Below are positions 52,633 to 60,554 of a stretch of 64,000 nucleotides of DNA, in pieces (the stretch's first letter is position 1; each line of letters opens with the position of its first letter). The stretch is from Heliobacterium mobile. GTDB lineage: Bacteria; Bacillota; Desulfitobacteriia; Heliobacteriales; Heliobacteriaceae. Where the stretch lies: assembly GCF_009720735.1 (NCBI RefSeq), contig NZ_WNKU01000013.1, forward strand, positions 27,221 through 91,220. Reading direction: 5' to 3'. The translations under genes were made by a program, and so were the position numbers. The notes beneath the pieces were generated by a model. It saw only the letters and a list, made by a program, of their open reading frames with translations. It was not told where the DNA came from and did no database searches.

Positions 52633-54513
52633 TCAAACAGGTCTAGGATGAATCTCATCTAAACGACAGATCCTCTCCGGCTCGACGCCCAATGAAACTA
52701 GATGCGCAAACACCCGGTCGGCGAATCGCGTCAGCGGAATTAAAAAGTAGTTATCCTGCAACCGGTTGATGGTTTCAGCGTCGCGCTTTTCGATCTTTTT
52801 GCCCATATAGGCCATGCCCACCTTGCTCTCACTGATATCCAGGTAATGGGCAACCTCAATTCCTTCTAACAACAGCTCGGCTTGGGCCGCAAACTCCCCT
52901 TCATCCATACACGGGGTGACCGTAACAGGAACGCCCGTCGCAAGCTTGTTAAAGACCTGCTTGTTTCTCCGATAATCTTCTTGCACATGGGTAAACGCCA
53001 GGGGCTTGATGTTCATGGCCTGGTTGCAATGACGACAGTTCAACTTAAATACGCCCAAGATTCTTTGATGAAAATTTCCGTATGTCACTTCTTGATTGCA
53101 ATGAGGGCATTGAATGCGAATCCGGTATCCCCTTTCTCCAATGCGTTCTGACGATAACACCGTGCCAAAATGTTCGTTCGATAGGAGCGCCTTATAGACC
53201 TCTTTGCGAAGCTCTTGCCACTGATAAGTGTCCATTTTCGACATGTTGGGCGGATTTTCAATACATTGATTTAGAAAGTGCAACTGTTCTTCCAGTGACT
53301 TATTCTCGACTTGTTTTTTCCAAAGAACGGAGCCGGGAAAGGGACGTATATACCCAAGCGTGAGATGATAATCATGATGCTTTTTCCAGAATTCCAATGT
53401 CTTGCGCGCCGATTCCATCGTCTCGGCAGGATCGCCGAAAATAAAATACCCTTGAATGCCGATCCCGGCCTGGCGAGTCATCTCCATCGCTGATTCGATC
53501 TGTTCGACCGTGATATGCTTCCTCATGCTCTTCAACACTTCGTTGCAGGCGCTTTCGAAACCATAACTGATTAAAAAACATCCGGCGTCTTTTAGCATGA
53601 AGAGCAACTCTTGATCGACTTCGTCGACTCGCAACTGGCAGATCCAATGGACTTGCTTCGGCAGCTCTTTCAATCGTCTGCAGATTTCAACGAGCCGTTC
53701 ACGGTCGGCCGAAATCAACTCGTCGAATATGGCTAGGTTATTCACGCCGTATCGTTCCGTGACAAACTTTACTTCAGCCATAAAGTTGTCGATCGAGCGG
53801 CTGCGATACTTGCTTCCAGAGGGATGGTAGCAAAAGGTGCAGTTATAGGGGCATCCCCGACTTGAAATAATCGGATAGAACCTGGGTTTATCATCAATAT
53901 ACAGATATAGACTGTCATTGGGACGTTGCATATCCAGATACCGTTCGAACTCAAAGCCCTCCAGATCGGGAAAAGGGATGCTGTCCAAGTCCATGATGGG
54001 TTCCCGGGCTGGGGTGATTATCAATCGGCCCGCAGAATCGGAATAACCGATGCCCTTAACCCGGTGGATGTCGTCTGCCCCGCCTGTGAGCGCATCGAGC
54101 AATTCGACGACGGTGATTTCGCCCTCACCGATCACCATATAGTCCGGTCGAAGCGTGTGGAACATCAATTCCGGACTTGCCGAGATGACGCCGCCGCCGA
54201 TGATCACCCTTACGCCTTCATCAATCGCACGCACATCATCGATAATGCGTTGAATCGCCCGGTAGTGGGCCGACAACCCCCCAGTCATGACATAGCCGAT
54301 ATCTCCATTCGCCAGGCGCTCTTTTAGCAAATCCGATTGGGTTCCATCATGGTGGTTTAGGTTCAGCACTTCGACAGCATATCCGGCTTGCTTTAATGAC
54401 GCGGAGATGTACGCCAAGCCAAGGGGAAACTCGTAATAGGATTTTTCCTTAAAAGGGATATACCGAATAACGATGATCAGGATTTTATTTCTCCTGTTGC
54501 CCATCCCGTTCAT
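52633..54513 (-). CDS. B12-binding radical SAM enzyme with C-terminal zinc-ribbon-like segment
   Basis: 626 residues. A cobalamin-type N-terminal domain (YEFPLGLAYISASLKQAGYA, VIIGGGVISASPELMFHT, YMVIGEGEITVVELLDAL) is followed by the radical SAM core: SSRGCPYNCTFCYHPSGSKY (cluster Cys), IFDELISADRERLVEICRRL, CQLRVDEVDQELL, ISYGFESACNEVL and YFIFGDPAETMESARKTL. Around residues 465-500 lie two CxxC pairs (QCPHCNQEV, NCRHCNQAM), a likely zinc ribbon not found in the other radical SAM proteins here. The C-terminal 100 residues are of unknown type. GGAGGATTATTTAAA precedes the ATG. Resembles BchE/P-methylase class B enzymes; substrate unknown. Confidence 0.82.
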   Translation of the reverse strand: MNGMGNRRNKILIIVIRYIPFKEKSYYEFPLGLAYISASLKQAGYAVEVLNLNHHDGTQSDLLKERLANGDIGYVMTGGLSAHYRAIQRIIDDVRAIDEGVRVIIGGGVISASPELMFHTLRPDYMVIGEGEITVVELLDALTGGADDIHRVKGIGYSDSAGRLIITPAREPIMDLDSIPFPDLEGFEFERYLDMQRPNDSLYLYIDDKPRFYPIISSRGCPYNCTFCYHPSGSKYRSRSIDNFMAEVKFVTERYGVNNLAIFDELISADRERLVEICRRLKELPKQVHWICQLRVDEVDQELLFMLKDAGCFLISYGFESACNEVLKSMRKHITVEQIESAMEMTRQAGIGIQGYFIFGDPAETMESARKTLEFWKKHHDYHLTLGYIRPFPGSVLWKKQVENKSLEEQLHFLNQCIENPPNMSKMDTYQWQELRKEVYKALLSNEHFGTVLSSERIGERGYRIRIQCPHCNQEVTYGNFHQRILGVFKLNCRHCNQAMNIKPLAFTHVQEDYRRNKQVFNKLATGVPVTVTPCMDEGEFAAQAELLLEGIEVAHYLDISESKVGMAYMGKKIEKRDAETINRLQDNYFLIPLTRFADRVFAHLVSLGVEPERICRLDEIHPRPV

Positions 54514-54567
54514 TTTAAATAATCCTCCGTTTAAAAGTTGCGTGAATTCAGCGTCAATTGCTCCCCC

Positions 54568-55011
54568 CTATATACTGATCAACCATCCTTCGAGATCGTC
54601 AGTGTTGTCGTTTGTTTTTTTCGAGGCCTTATTTGCTTCGCCAAACTCATCCAATAGCATATTTTTGATTTGATTTCTGATCCCGTTCAGTTGATGGGCT
54701 AGCGTGAGGTATTCCGCATACCGTTCCGACTCTTCCTGCATCTTGTCTTTGCATTTCCAAATATGTAGATTCATTTGAGCCAGGACGATGATCATCCTGA
54801 TTTTTCTCGCAGATAGTTGCACCTTGTTTTCTTCGATAATCAGATCGATGTCATGCTCCAACTTTTTCATTTCTTCCGCATAAATCGATTTTTTGTCCGT
54901 CAACAGCACCTCTTTGATCTGATCAATAGTCAAGATATCAATGAGGTCTGCGATAGATGGGAGAAAAGCCCTCTCCGCTGACTTTTTCCATTCGCCGCCA
55001 TTCTTCTCCAC
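54568..55011 (-). CDS. small helical protein of unknown function
   Basis: About 147 residues from GTG 55011 (AGAGGTG lies 8 nt upstream); an earlier GTG at 55020 is less well placed. Predicted all-helical: SIADLIDILTIDQIKEVLL, MKKLEHDIDLIIEEN, ARKIRMIIVLAQMNLHIW, LTLAHQLNGIRNQIKNMLLD. The pattern SIADLIDxLTIxQIKEVLL with LAHQLNGIRNQIKN looks like a conserved family I have seen near sugar genes but cannot name. No signal peptide and no cysteine motif. It sits between an SDR and a radical SAM gene in the middle of the heptose operon. Confidence 0.6.
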   Translation of the reverse strand: MEKNGGEWKKSAERAFLPSIADLIDILTIDQIKEVLLTDKKSIYAEEMKKLEHDIDLIIEENKVQLSARKIRMIIVLAQMNLHIWKCKDKMQEESERYAEYLTLAHQLNGIRNQIKNMLLDEFGEANKASKKTNDNTDDLEGWLISI

Positions 55012-55026
55012 AGAGAACACCTCTCA

Positions 55027-55992
55027 TCATTTGATCAATGACTGATTTGCCTGATACCAGTCGATGGTCCGCCCGATGCCTTCTTCGAGTGAGACCATCG
55101 GTTCAAAACCTAACAATTGCTTCGCCCGTTCCACCGACAATAGCCGGACGGGATCGCCGACGGGTTTGCTCAGGTCCCACTCGATCTGCGGCGGAGCAGG
55201 CAGACTGGCGGCGATCGTCTCCGCCACCTGGCGGATGGTCGTCCCTTTTCCGCTGCCAAGGTTAATCGGAACGCAGGGCGGCGCTTTTTCCAAGGCCACC
55301 AGCAGCCAGTGGGCGACCTCTTCCGAGAAGATAAAATCCCGTACAGCCGATCCGTCTCCCCACACCCGCACCGGATTTTCTCCATCGATCATCCGTCGAA
55401 TCAAAGCCGGAATCACTTGCGCTGTAGCGGGATTAAAGTCATCAAAGGGTCCGTATACATTGCCCGGACGGACGATCCGAACAGCATCCCAGCCGTATTG
55501 ATGCAGATACGTTTCACCCTGGACTTCGCCCACCCTTTTGGCGATGCCGGGGAACCGGTCATTTTGCTTGGGTAGGCCATTCCACATATTGCCCTCTTCG
55601 TGAAAATCGGACTGCGGGTATCCACAGATGCTGCTCACGAAGAGAAACCGTTGCACGCCCGACCGGAAGGCCGCTTCCATCAGATTCGTCTGAAACCACA
55701 GCATGTTGACAAAGTAAGAGGCGACCTTGGTTTCGCCGATTCCCACTGAGCCTTTGATTCCCACCAGGTTAAAGACATACTCCTGCCGGTCGTTGACGCG
55801 TAGACACTCATTGAAGTCGGTCAAATCGGCCCGGATGAATTGAACATCCCGCCCCAAGACCGTCCTCGCATACTCCGGGCTATCCAAAGAGGCGACAGAA
55901 ACATCTGCGCCAAGTTCAAGCAGTTTCTTGACGAGGGGAATGCCAATGGTTCCGGTTCCGCCTGCGACGAGCACTTTTTTACCTCTGTACAC
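55027..55992 (-). CDS. SDR nucleotide-sugar reductase/epimerase lacking the catalytic Tyr (copy 3)
   Basis: 321 residues: RGKKVLVAGGTGTIGIPLVK, VFNLVGIKGSVGIGETK, FLFVSSICGYPQ, VRPGNVYGPFDDFNPATAQV, VWGDGSAVRDFIFSEEVAHW, INLGSGKGTTIRQV. At the active site RFPGIAKRVGE has the Lys but Pro where Tyr should be, as in the copy at 47602. GTG start, after GGGGTGACAG. This gene lies with the transketolase pair, not with the cupin, so a separate substrate is possible. Confidence 0.75.
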   Translation of the reverse strand: MYRGKKVLVAGGTGTIGIPLVKKLLELGADVSVASLDSPEYARTVLGRDVQFIRADLTDFNECLRVNDRQEYVFNLVGIKGSVGIGETKVASYFVNMLWFQTNLMEAAFRSGVQRFLFVSSICGYPQSDFHEEGNMWNGLPKQNDRFPGIAKRVGEVQGETYLHQYGWDAVRIVRPGNVYGPFDDFNPATAQVIPALIRRMIDGENPVRVWGDGSAVRDFIFSEEVAHWLLVALEKAPPCVPINLGSGKGTTIRQVAETIAASLPAPPQIEWDLSKPVGDPVRLLSVERAKQLLGFEPMVSLEEGIGRTIDWYQANQSLIK

Positions 55993-56006
55993 CCACTGTC
56001 ACCCCA

Positions 56007-56975
56007 TTACTTAACATTGAGAAACTCCATAATCTTTCGGGTGAGCGACGCTGTATCCAACCCGAGCATTTGATGTAGCCATGGACGATCGCCATATCCC
56101 TGTGGCTGGGCATCGATGGCCACTCGTTTCAACGGCGTCATGCGCCTTTGATCGACGAGCCACTCACTGACCATCGTCCCTAAGCCCCCGGCTCGTTCAT
56201 GTTCTTCGATGGTGACCAGTTTTTTGCTGTTTCCGATCGCACTGTTCAATTCTTCGGCACAAAGGGGATTCAACTGAAACACATCGATCAGCCCGGCTTG
56301 AATCGACTGGGCGGCCAATGCTTCTGTGATCGCCAGAGCCTGCTGGACCATAAAACCTGTCGACAGCAGGGTAACATCGGTTCCCTCATTAATAGAAACA
56401 ACACCCTTTTGGATTAAGCGCTCCCAAACGGCGCTGCCGTGGATCAAAGGAAACCTGCCTTTATCGATGCGCGTATAAGAGGGGCCATGTCCATAATAGG
56501 CGGCGTAGGCGGCAGCGGCTGAACTGACGCTGTCAGAGGGGTTGTAGATTCGCAATCCTCTCAGCAGGCGCATGATGCCGATATCCTGAACCGCGTGATG
56601 GGTGTATCCGTCACTCCCGTAGGACAATCCGGCGCCCGCCCCGATGATGTGGATATCCAGGTTCATCTCTGTCACAATTTTGATTTGCTCATAGCATCGC
56701 ATTGTGACAAAAGGCGCAATCCCGTACACAAACACCTTTTTTCCCATCTTGGCTAAGCCGGCCGCGATATTGATGAGGTTCTGTTCCGCGATCCCCACAT
56801 TCACGTACTGCTGAGGCAGTTCGCGTTTATACCTCTCCAGGCTGAAAGCGCTCATATCGGCAGTCAACAACATTACCCGAGCGTCTTTCTCGGCAATCCT
56901 GTGCAATTGATCGAAGAAGGCATCGCGAATATCTTCCGATATATGTACAGATTCAAAGTCAATCATTCTGTCCAT
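56007..56975 (-). CDS. transketolase-like C-terminal subunit
   Basis: 322 residues, the pyrimidine-binding and C-terminal half of a transketolase/DXS-like enzyme: VMLLTADMSAFSLERYKREL, YVNVGIAEQNLINIAAGLAK (catalytic Glu), VYGIAPFVTMRCYEQIKI, YTHHAVQDIGIMRLLRGL, ITEALAAQ, VTIEEHERAGGLGTMVSEWL. Together with the gene at 56963, which overlaps it by 13 nt and supplies the TPP-binding half, it should make a heteromeric enzyme. A split transketolase beside GmhA suggests it makes sedoheptulose 7-phosphate, the first heptose precursor; alternatively it may add a two-carbon branch to a sugar. Confidence 0.88.
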   Translation of the reverse strand: MDRMIDFESVHISEDIRDAFFDQLHRIAEKDARVMLLTADMSAFSLERYKRELPQQYVNVGIAEQNLINIAAGLAKMGKKVFVYGIAPFVTMRCYEQIKIVTEMNLDIHIIGAGAGLSYGSDGYTHHAVQDIGIMRLLRGLRIYNPSDSVSSAAAAYAAYYGHGPSYTRIDKGRFPLIHGSAVWERLIQKGVVSINEGTDVTLLSTGFMVQQALAITEALAAQSIQAGLIDVFQLNPLCAEELNSAIGNSKKLVTIEEHERAGGLGTMVSEWLVDQRRMTPLKRVAIDAQPQGYGDRPWLHQMLGLDTASLTRKIMEFLNVK

Positions 56976-57778
56976 GTCAGTTCCCTTCTCGCCCTCACCA
57001 ATTTCTCACCGTTGGGGACGGAATGGTGCCATTCCAGGGCGCCTTCCATAAACGAAACGCCTTTGCCTTTGATCGTCTTCGCATTGATCAGAAGAGGCCG
57101 TTGGGTGGAACGATTGCGCCCGTGATCCAGGGCCTGCCCGATCTCGGCGAAGGAGTGTCCATCGATGGATAGAACCTCCCACCCGCAGGCTTCCCATTTG
57201 GCGGTAAAGGGTTCCAGGCGATTGCAGTCTTCCGTATAGTCAGTAACACATTGCCCGTTGCGATCGACAATGGCGATCAGGTTGTTCAATCCATGGTGGC
57301 CGGCGAACATGACCGCTTCCCAGATGGCACCTTCGTAACACTCTCCGTCGCCAAGGAGCACAACCGTTCTGACTGGTTTCTGATCCATCTTCGCCGCCAG
57401 CGCCATGCCGGCCCCCATGCCGAGACCGTTTCCCAACGAGCCGGAATCGACCTCAATGCCGGGGATCGCGTGATCAGGGTGCGCGCCCAAGAACGAACCG
57501 TTTTGCCCATACGTTTTGAATGCATCCCAACTCGTAAACCCTAAGTCGGCCAGAATCACATACAGCGCTAATGTGGAGTGCCCCTTGCTCAAGATGAATC
57601 TGTCACGGTCTTCCCATGCGGGCTCTGACGGATTGAACCGCAAAAAACCGCCGTAATACAATGCAACCAACACATCGATAGCAGAAAAGGCACCGCCGAT
57701 ATGTCCTTTTTTGGCGGAAGCGGTCATCTCCAGGACTTGATTCCTCACCCAGTTCGCTTTTTTCTCCAGGTGAATCAT
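56963..57778 (-). CDS. transketolase-like N-terminal (TPP-binding) subunit
   Basis: 271 residues: KKGHIGGAFSAIDVLVALYY, DRFILSKGHSTLALYVILAD, FLGAHPDHAIPGIEVDSGSL, GNGLGMGAGMALAAKMDQKP, LLGDGECYEGAIWEAVMFAG (TPP/Mg motif GDG with E-G), NNLIAIVDRNGQCVTDYTED, KTIKGKGVSFMEG. This is the first half of a standard transketolase. It precedes the C-terminal half, so both subunits are translated together (13-nt overlap). Each half is of normal length, so the gene is truly split and not frame-shifted. Confidence 0.9.
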   Translation of the reverse strand: MIHLEKKANWVRNQVLEMTASAKKGHIGGAFSAIDVLVALYYGGFLRFNPSEPAWEDRDRFILSKGHSTLALYVILADLGFTSWDAFKTYGQNGSFLGAHPDHAIPGIEVDSGSLGNGLGMGAGMALAAKMDQKPVRTVVLLGDGECYEGAIWEAVMFAGHHGLNNLIAIVDRNGQCVTDYTEDCNRLEPFTAKWEACGWEVLSIDGHSFAEIGQALDHGRNRSTQRPLLINAKTIKGKGVSFMEGALEWHHSVPNGEKLVRARRELTWTE

Positions 57779-57779
57779 A

Positions 57780-58529
57780 CTATTCCACCACCATATAGGT
57801 TTGGAAAGCGCCGCTGTAGGGACTTCTCAGCAGTCGGCAGCTGTTTAAACCGAAAAACTCTTGTATGGCGATGGTCTCCCCCGGGAAGTCATGCAGGTTC
57901 ACATCGTCAAAGGCGAGGACACTGCCTTTGATCAGGTGTTTTTGAATCGCGCTGAGGCAATCTTTTGTGGGACGGTACAAATCCAAATCAAAGTAAGCCA
58001 AAGCGACGACAGTCTCCGGGTTGTCGTTCAGATATTTTTCTACGGTCTGTGAGCAGTCGCCTTTTACAAGTTCAAATTTCTTAATATGTGCTAAGGGCGC
58101 CTCTTTCTCGTGGTAATCCATCACTTCGTGCAGGTACTGTTCATACCCCTTCGGAACAGAATAAAAACCCTGCTGCGCTATTTCGGCGTTACCGTCTTTT
58201 TCATCAACGTGCGGAAATCCCTCAAAAGTGTCAAAACCGATGATCTTCCGGCTATGATTGAAGGGTTCATACATGCCTCGAAAATTGGAAAACAGCGCCA
58301 GGTTTTGTCCATAGCGACAGCCAAACTCCATGACCACCCCAGGAATGGGGACGATCATTTTATACAGATCATTCATCAGCATGATTCGCGCAAGCTTTTG
58401 TCGCGCAATAAAAAGTCCGAGATTGGACAGCACTTCATCTTCAGGAATCGGACAATCTTTATACAGTTCAAAGAATCTTCTTCTCAGCGCTCTATCATCT
58501 TTCGATGATTCATAGCCTTTTTTGATCAT
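57780..58529 (-). CDS. TylF/macrocin-O-methyltransferase-like enzyme (copy 2)
   Basis: 249 residues: DCPIPEDEVLSNLGLFIARQ, GVVMEFGCRYGQNLALFSNF, FNHSRKIIGFDTFEGFPHVD, LVKGDCSQTVEKYLNDNPET, ALAYFDLDLYRPTKDCL, GSVLAFDDVNLHDFPGETIA. Same family and length as the gene at 49566, with clear divergence in between, so two different hydroxyls or sugars are probably methylated. AAGGAGGACATTCC gives a strong start. Lies 1 nt from the transketolase N-terminal gene and 13 nt from the E1 beta gene. Confidence 0.82.
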   Translation of the reverse strand: MIKKGYESSKDDRALRRRFFELYKDCPIPEDEVLSNLGLFIARQKLARIMLMNDLYKMIVPIPGVVMEFGCRYGQNLALFSNFRGMYEPFNHSRKIIGFDTFEGFPHVDEKDGNAEIAQQGFYSVPKGYEQYLHEVMDYHEKEAPLAHIKKFELVKGDCSQTVEKYLNDNPETVVALAYFDLDLYRPTKDCLSAIQKHLIKGSVLAFDDVNLHDFPGETIAIQEFFGLNSCRLLRSPYSGAFQTYMVVE

Positions 58530-58542
58530 TGGAATGTCCTCC

Positions 58543-59586
58543 TTAAAAAGGGCCTCTGAATTTCTTCTCGTAACTATAGAAGTCTTCGCCCGTCAGGTCG
58601 ATCGGCTCCAAGTCAAACTTATTCTCTATCTTCTTGATCAGCGATACGGCGTTGGGGTAGAAGAGATTCTCTAGCGGCCGCGCGCAGGGGCAGGGCGTCG
58701 CCGCATACCCCATCCGTTCCACCGGCGATTTCAGATTTCCGAAACACTGCTCCGATACCCTGGCGGCCACTTCGGCGCCAAAGCCACAGTGGATCCAGTC
58801 ATCGTCGATGACGATGCAATGGCCTGTCTTTTTCACGGAATCGACGATCACTGTCTCGTCAAAGGGGGAGATTGAGCGCGCGTCGATCACCTCAGCACTG
58901 ATGCCAGCTTTGCTCAGCACCTCAGCCGCCTTGACGGCCTCCACGTTCATCCATGAGGTGGCCACGATGGTGATGTCCTTGCCGCTGCGGAGCACCTTCG
59001 CCTGGGAAAGGGGCTCTGTGTAGGGTTCTTCCGGCACTTCTCCATAGGCGTCATAGAGCCAGCGGTGTTCGATAAAGATGACGGGGTTGTCATCACGGAT
59101 GGCCGAAATCAGCATCCCCTTGGCATCATAGGGGGTAGCCGGCATGACGACCTTGATGCCTGGAATATGGGCGAAGGAGGCGTGCATCGTCTTGCTATGC
59201 TGATAGGACTGGCCCCAGCCTCTGCCGATGACCGCCCGGATCACGAGGGGAACGTTGACGAGACCGCCTGAGCCGTAGCGAAAACTGGAGATCATGTTGG
59301 CGATCTGGTTCATCCCTAAGAGCATAAAGTCGACGCGCATGTGGACGAGGATGGGCCGCAGACCGTTCACGGCGGCGCCCAGTGCCATGCCGGTCAAGGC
59401 GTCTTCTGACAATGGCGTGCTGAAGCAGCGTTCCGGACCGAATGTTTCGACAAGTCCCCGCGTGGAGCCGAAGATCCGTTTGTGATCGGCTACATCGATT
59501 CCATATACAAAAACGCGCTCATCGCGCTTCATTTCCTGAAGGATGGCTTCGTTGATGGCGTCACGGTAGGTGATCGATCTGCTCAT
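58543..59586 (-). CDS. alpha-ketoacid dehydrogenase E1 beta subunit-like protein
   Basis: 347 residues, pyruvate/acetoin dehydrogenase E1 beta type: ITYRDAINEAILQEMKRDER, VFVYGIDVADHKRIFGSTRG, CFSTPLSEDALTGMALGAAV, GVNGLRPILVHMRVDFMLLG-like stretch, GWGQSYQHSKTMHASFAHIP, VVMPATPYDAKGMLISAI, IFIEHRWLYD and ISPFDETVIVDSVKKTGHCI. The partner alpha subunit overlaps it by 4 nt. No E2 or E3 gene is present anywhere nearby, so this is not an ordinary dehydrogenase complex; such pairs in sugar clusters may carry out TPP-dependent acyl transfer. Confidence 0.85.
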   Translation of the reverse strand: MSRSITYRDAINEAILQEMKRDERVFVYGIDVADHKRIFGSTRGLVETFGPERCFSTPLSEDALTGMALGAAVNGLRPILVHMRVDFMLLGMNQIANMISSFRYGSGGLVNVPLVIRAVIGRGWGQSYQHSKTMHASFAHIPGIKVVMPATPYDAKGMLISAIRDDNPVIFIEHRWLYDAYGEVPEEPYTEPLSQAKVLRSGKDITIVATSWMNVEAVKAAEVLSKAGISAEVIDARSISPFDETVIVDSVKKTGHCIVIDDDWIHCGFGAEVAARVSEQCFGNLKSPVERMGYAATPCPCARPLENLFYPNAVSLIKKIENKFDLEPIDLTGEDFYSYEKKFRGPF

Positions 59587-60554
59587 GCATACACATCCTC
59601 ATGCAATTGATTTGGTTCCGGGAAGGGCGCCGACTTTGCATAGGCAAGGCTGCTTTCGATCTGCCCATCGATCAACCGTTCCAGCTCGCGAATCTCCGAC
59701 TCGCTGCAACCGAGGGATAGCAGTTTTTCACGCTGAATGATGACAGGATCTTGCTTCAACCACCGCTCATAATCGGCGCGGGAACGGTATCCGGCGTTAA
59801 AATCCTCATTGACGCCCACATGCTCCAGATAGCGGTAATACTTCAAATCGATCAGGCAGGGCATTTCGGTTTCGGCCATCTGATACAGCGCTTCTTGGGT
59901 CAGATGGTAGATCGCTTCCACGTCTGTCGTATCGTCAGAGAACACATGGCAACGGTATTGCCTAGCGATCGCCGTCAAAGAGCGATAGCCCTTGCGAACT
60001 TCATTGGGCGCATGGACGGCCAGTTCGTTGTCCTCGCAAACAAAAAGGATCGGCAGCTTCATCAGACAGGCGATGTTCAGGCTCTCCCAGAACACCCCTT
60101 CTTCCGTCGCGCCGTCACCGAAGAAAACGGCAACCACCTTGCCGTTTTTTTGCATCTTGTTGGCCAGGGCGGCGCCGACGGCGACGGGGATCCCGCTGGC
60201 CACGATCGCCGTCGCGCAGATCATGCCGTTGTCCATGGCTGATAGGTGCATGGAGCCGGACTTGCCTTTCGCCACCCCCGTCGACTTGCCGTAGAGTTCC
60301 GCGAAAAACCGATCCGTCTCTCCCGTTTTCGTCAAGTACACAGCATGGTTGCGAAAGGTCGCCAATGCCTGATCCTGCGGTTGCATCGCCTGGCATACCC
60401 CCACGGAGATAGCCTCGCTGCCGATGGACAGGTGCACAGGTGTCTTCATCTCATCTTCATGGTAGTGTTTGCGGATCGCTTCCTCGGCGTTTCTGACCAG
60501 GTAGAGGTGTTTGTATAGATGAAGATTGAGTTCTTTTCTGTCGATCTTACTCAT
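59583..60554 (-). CDS. alpha-ketoacid dehydrogenase E1 alpha subunit-like protein
   Basis: About 323 residues from ATG 60554, preceded by GGGGGACAGGAG; the frame is open to 60590. LHLYKHLYLVRNAEEAIRKH, VHLSIGSEAISVGVCQAMQP, ATFRNHAVYLTKTGETDRFF, GKSGSMHLS and the TPP motif FFGDGATEEGVFWESLNIAC with LPILFVCEDNELAVHAP are all present. The start overlaps the gmhA stop by 8 nt and the end overlaps the beta gene by 4 nt, so translation is coupled throughout. With the beta subunit it should form a TPP-dependent decarboxylase acting on a 2-oxo acid; product acceptor unknown. Confidence 0.87.
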   Translation of the reverse strand: MSKIDRKELNLHLYKHLYLVRNAEEAIRKHYHEDEMKTPVHLSIGSEAISVGVCQAMQPQDQALATFRNHAVYLTKTGETDRFFAELYGKSTGVAKGKSGSMHLSAMDNGMICATAIVASGIPVAVGAALANKMQKNGKVVAVFFGDGATEEGVFWESLNIACLMKLPILFVCEDNELAVHAPNEVRKGYRSLTAIARQYRCHVFSDDTTDVEAIYHLTQEALYQMAETEMPCLIDLKYYRYLEHVGVNEDFNAGYRSRADYERWLKQDPVIIQREKLLSLGCSESEIRELERLIDGQIESSLAYAKSAPFPEPNQLHEDVYA

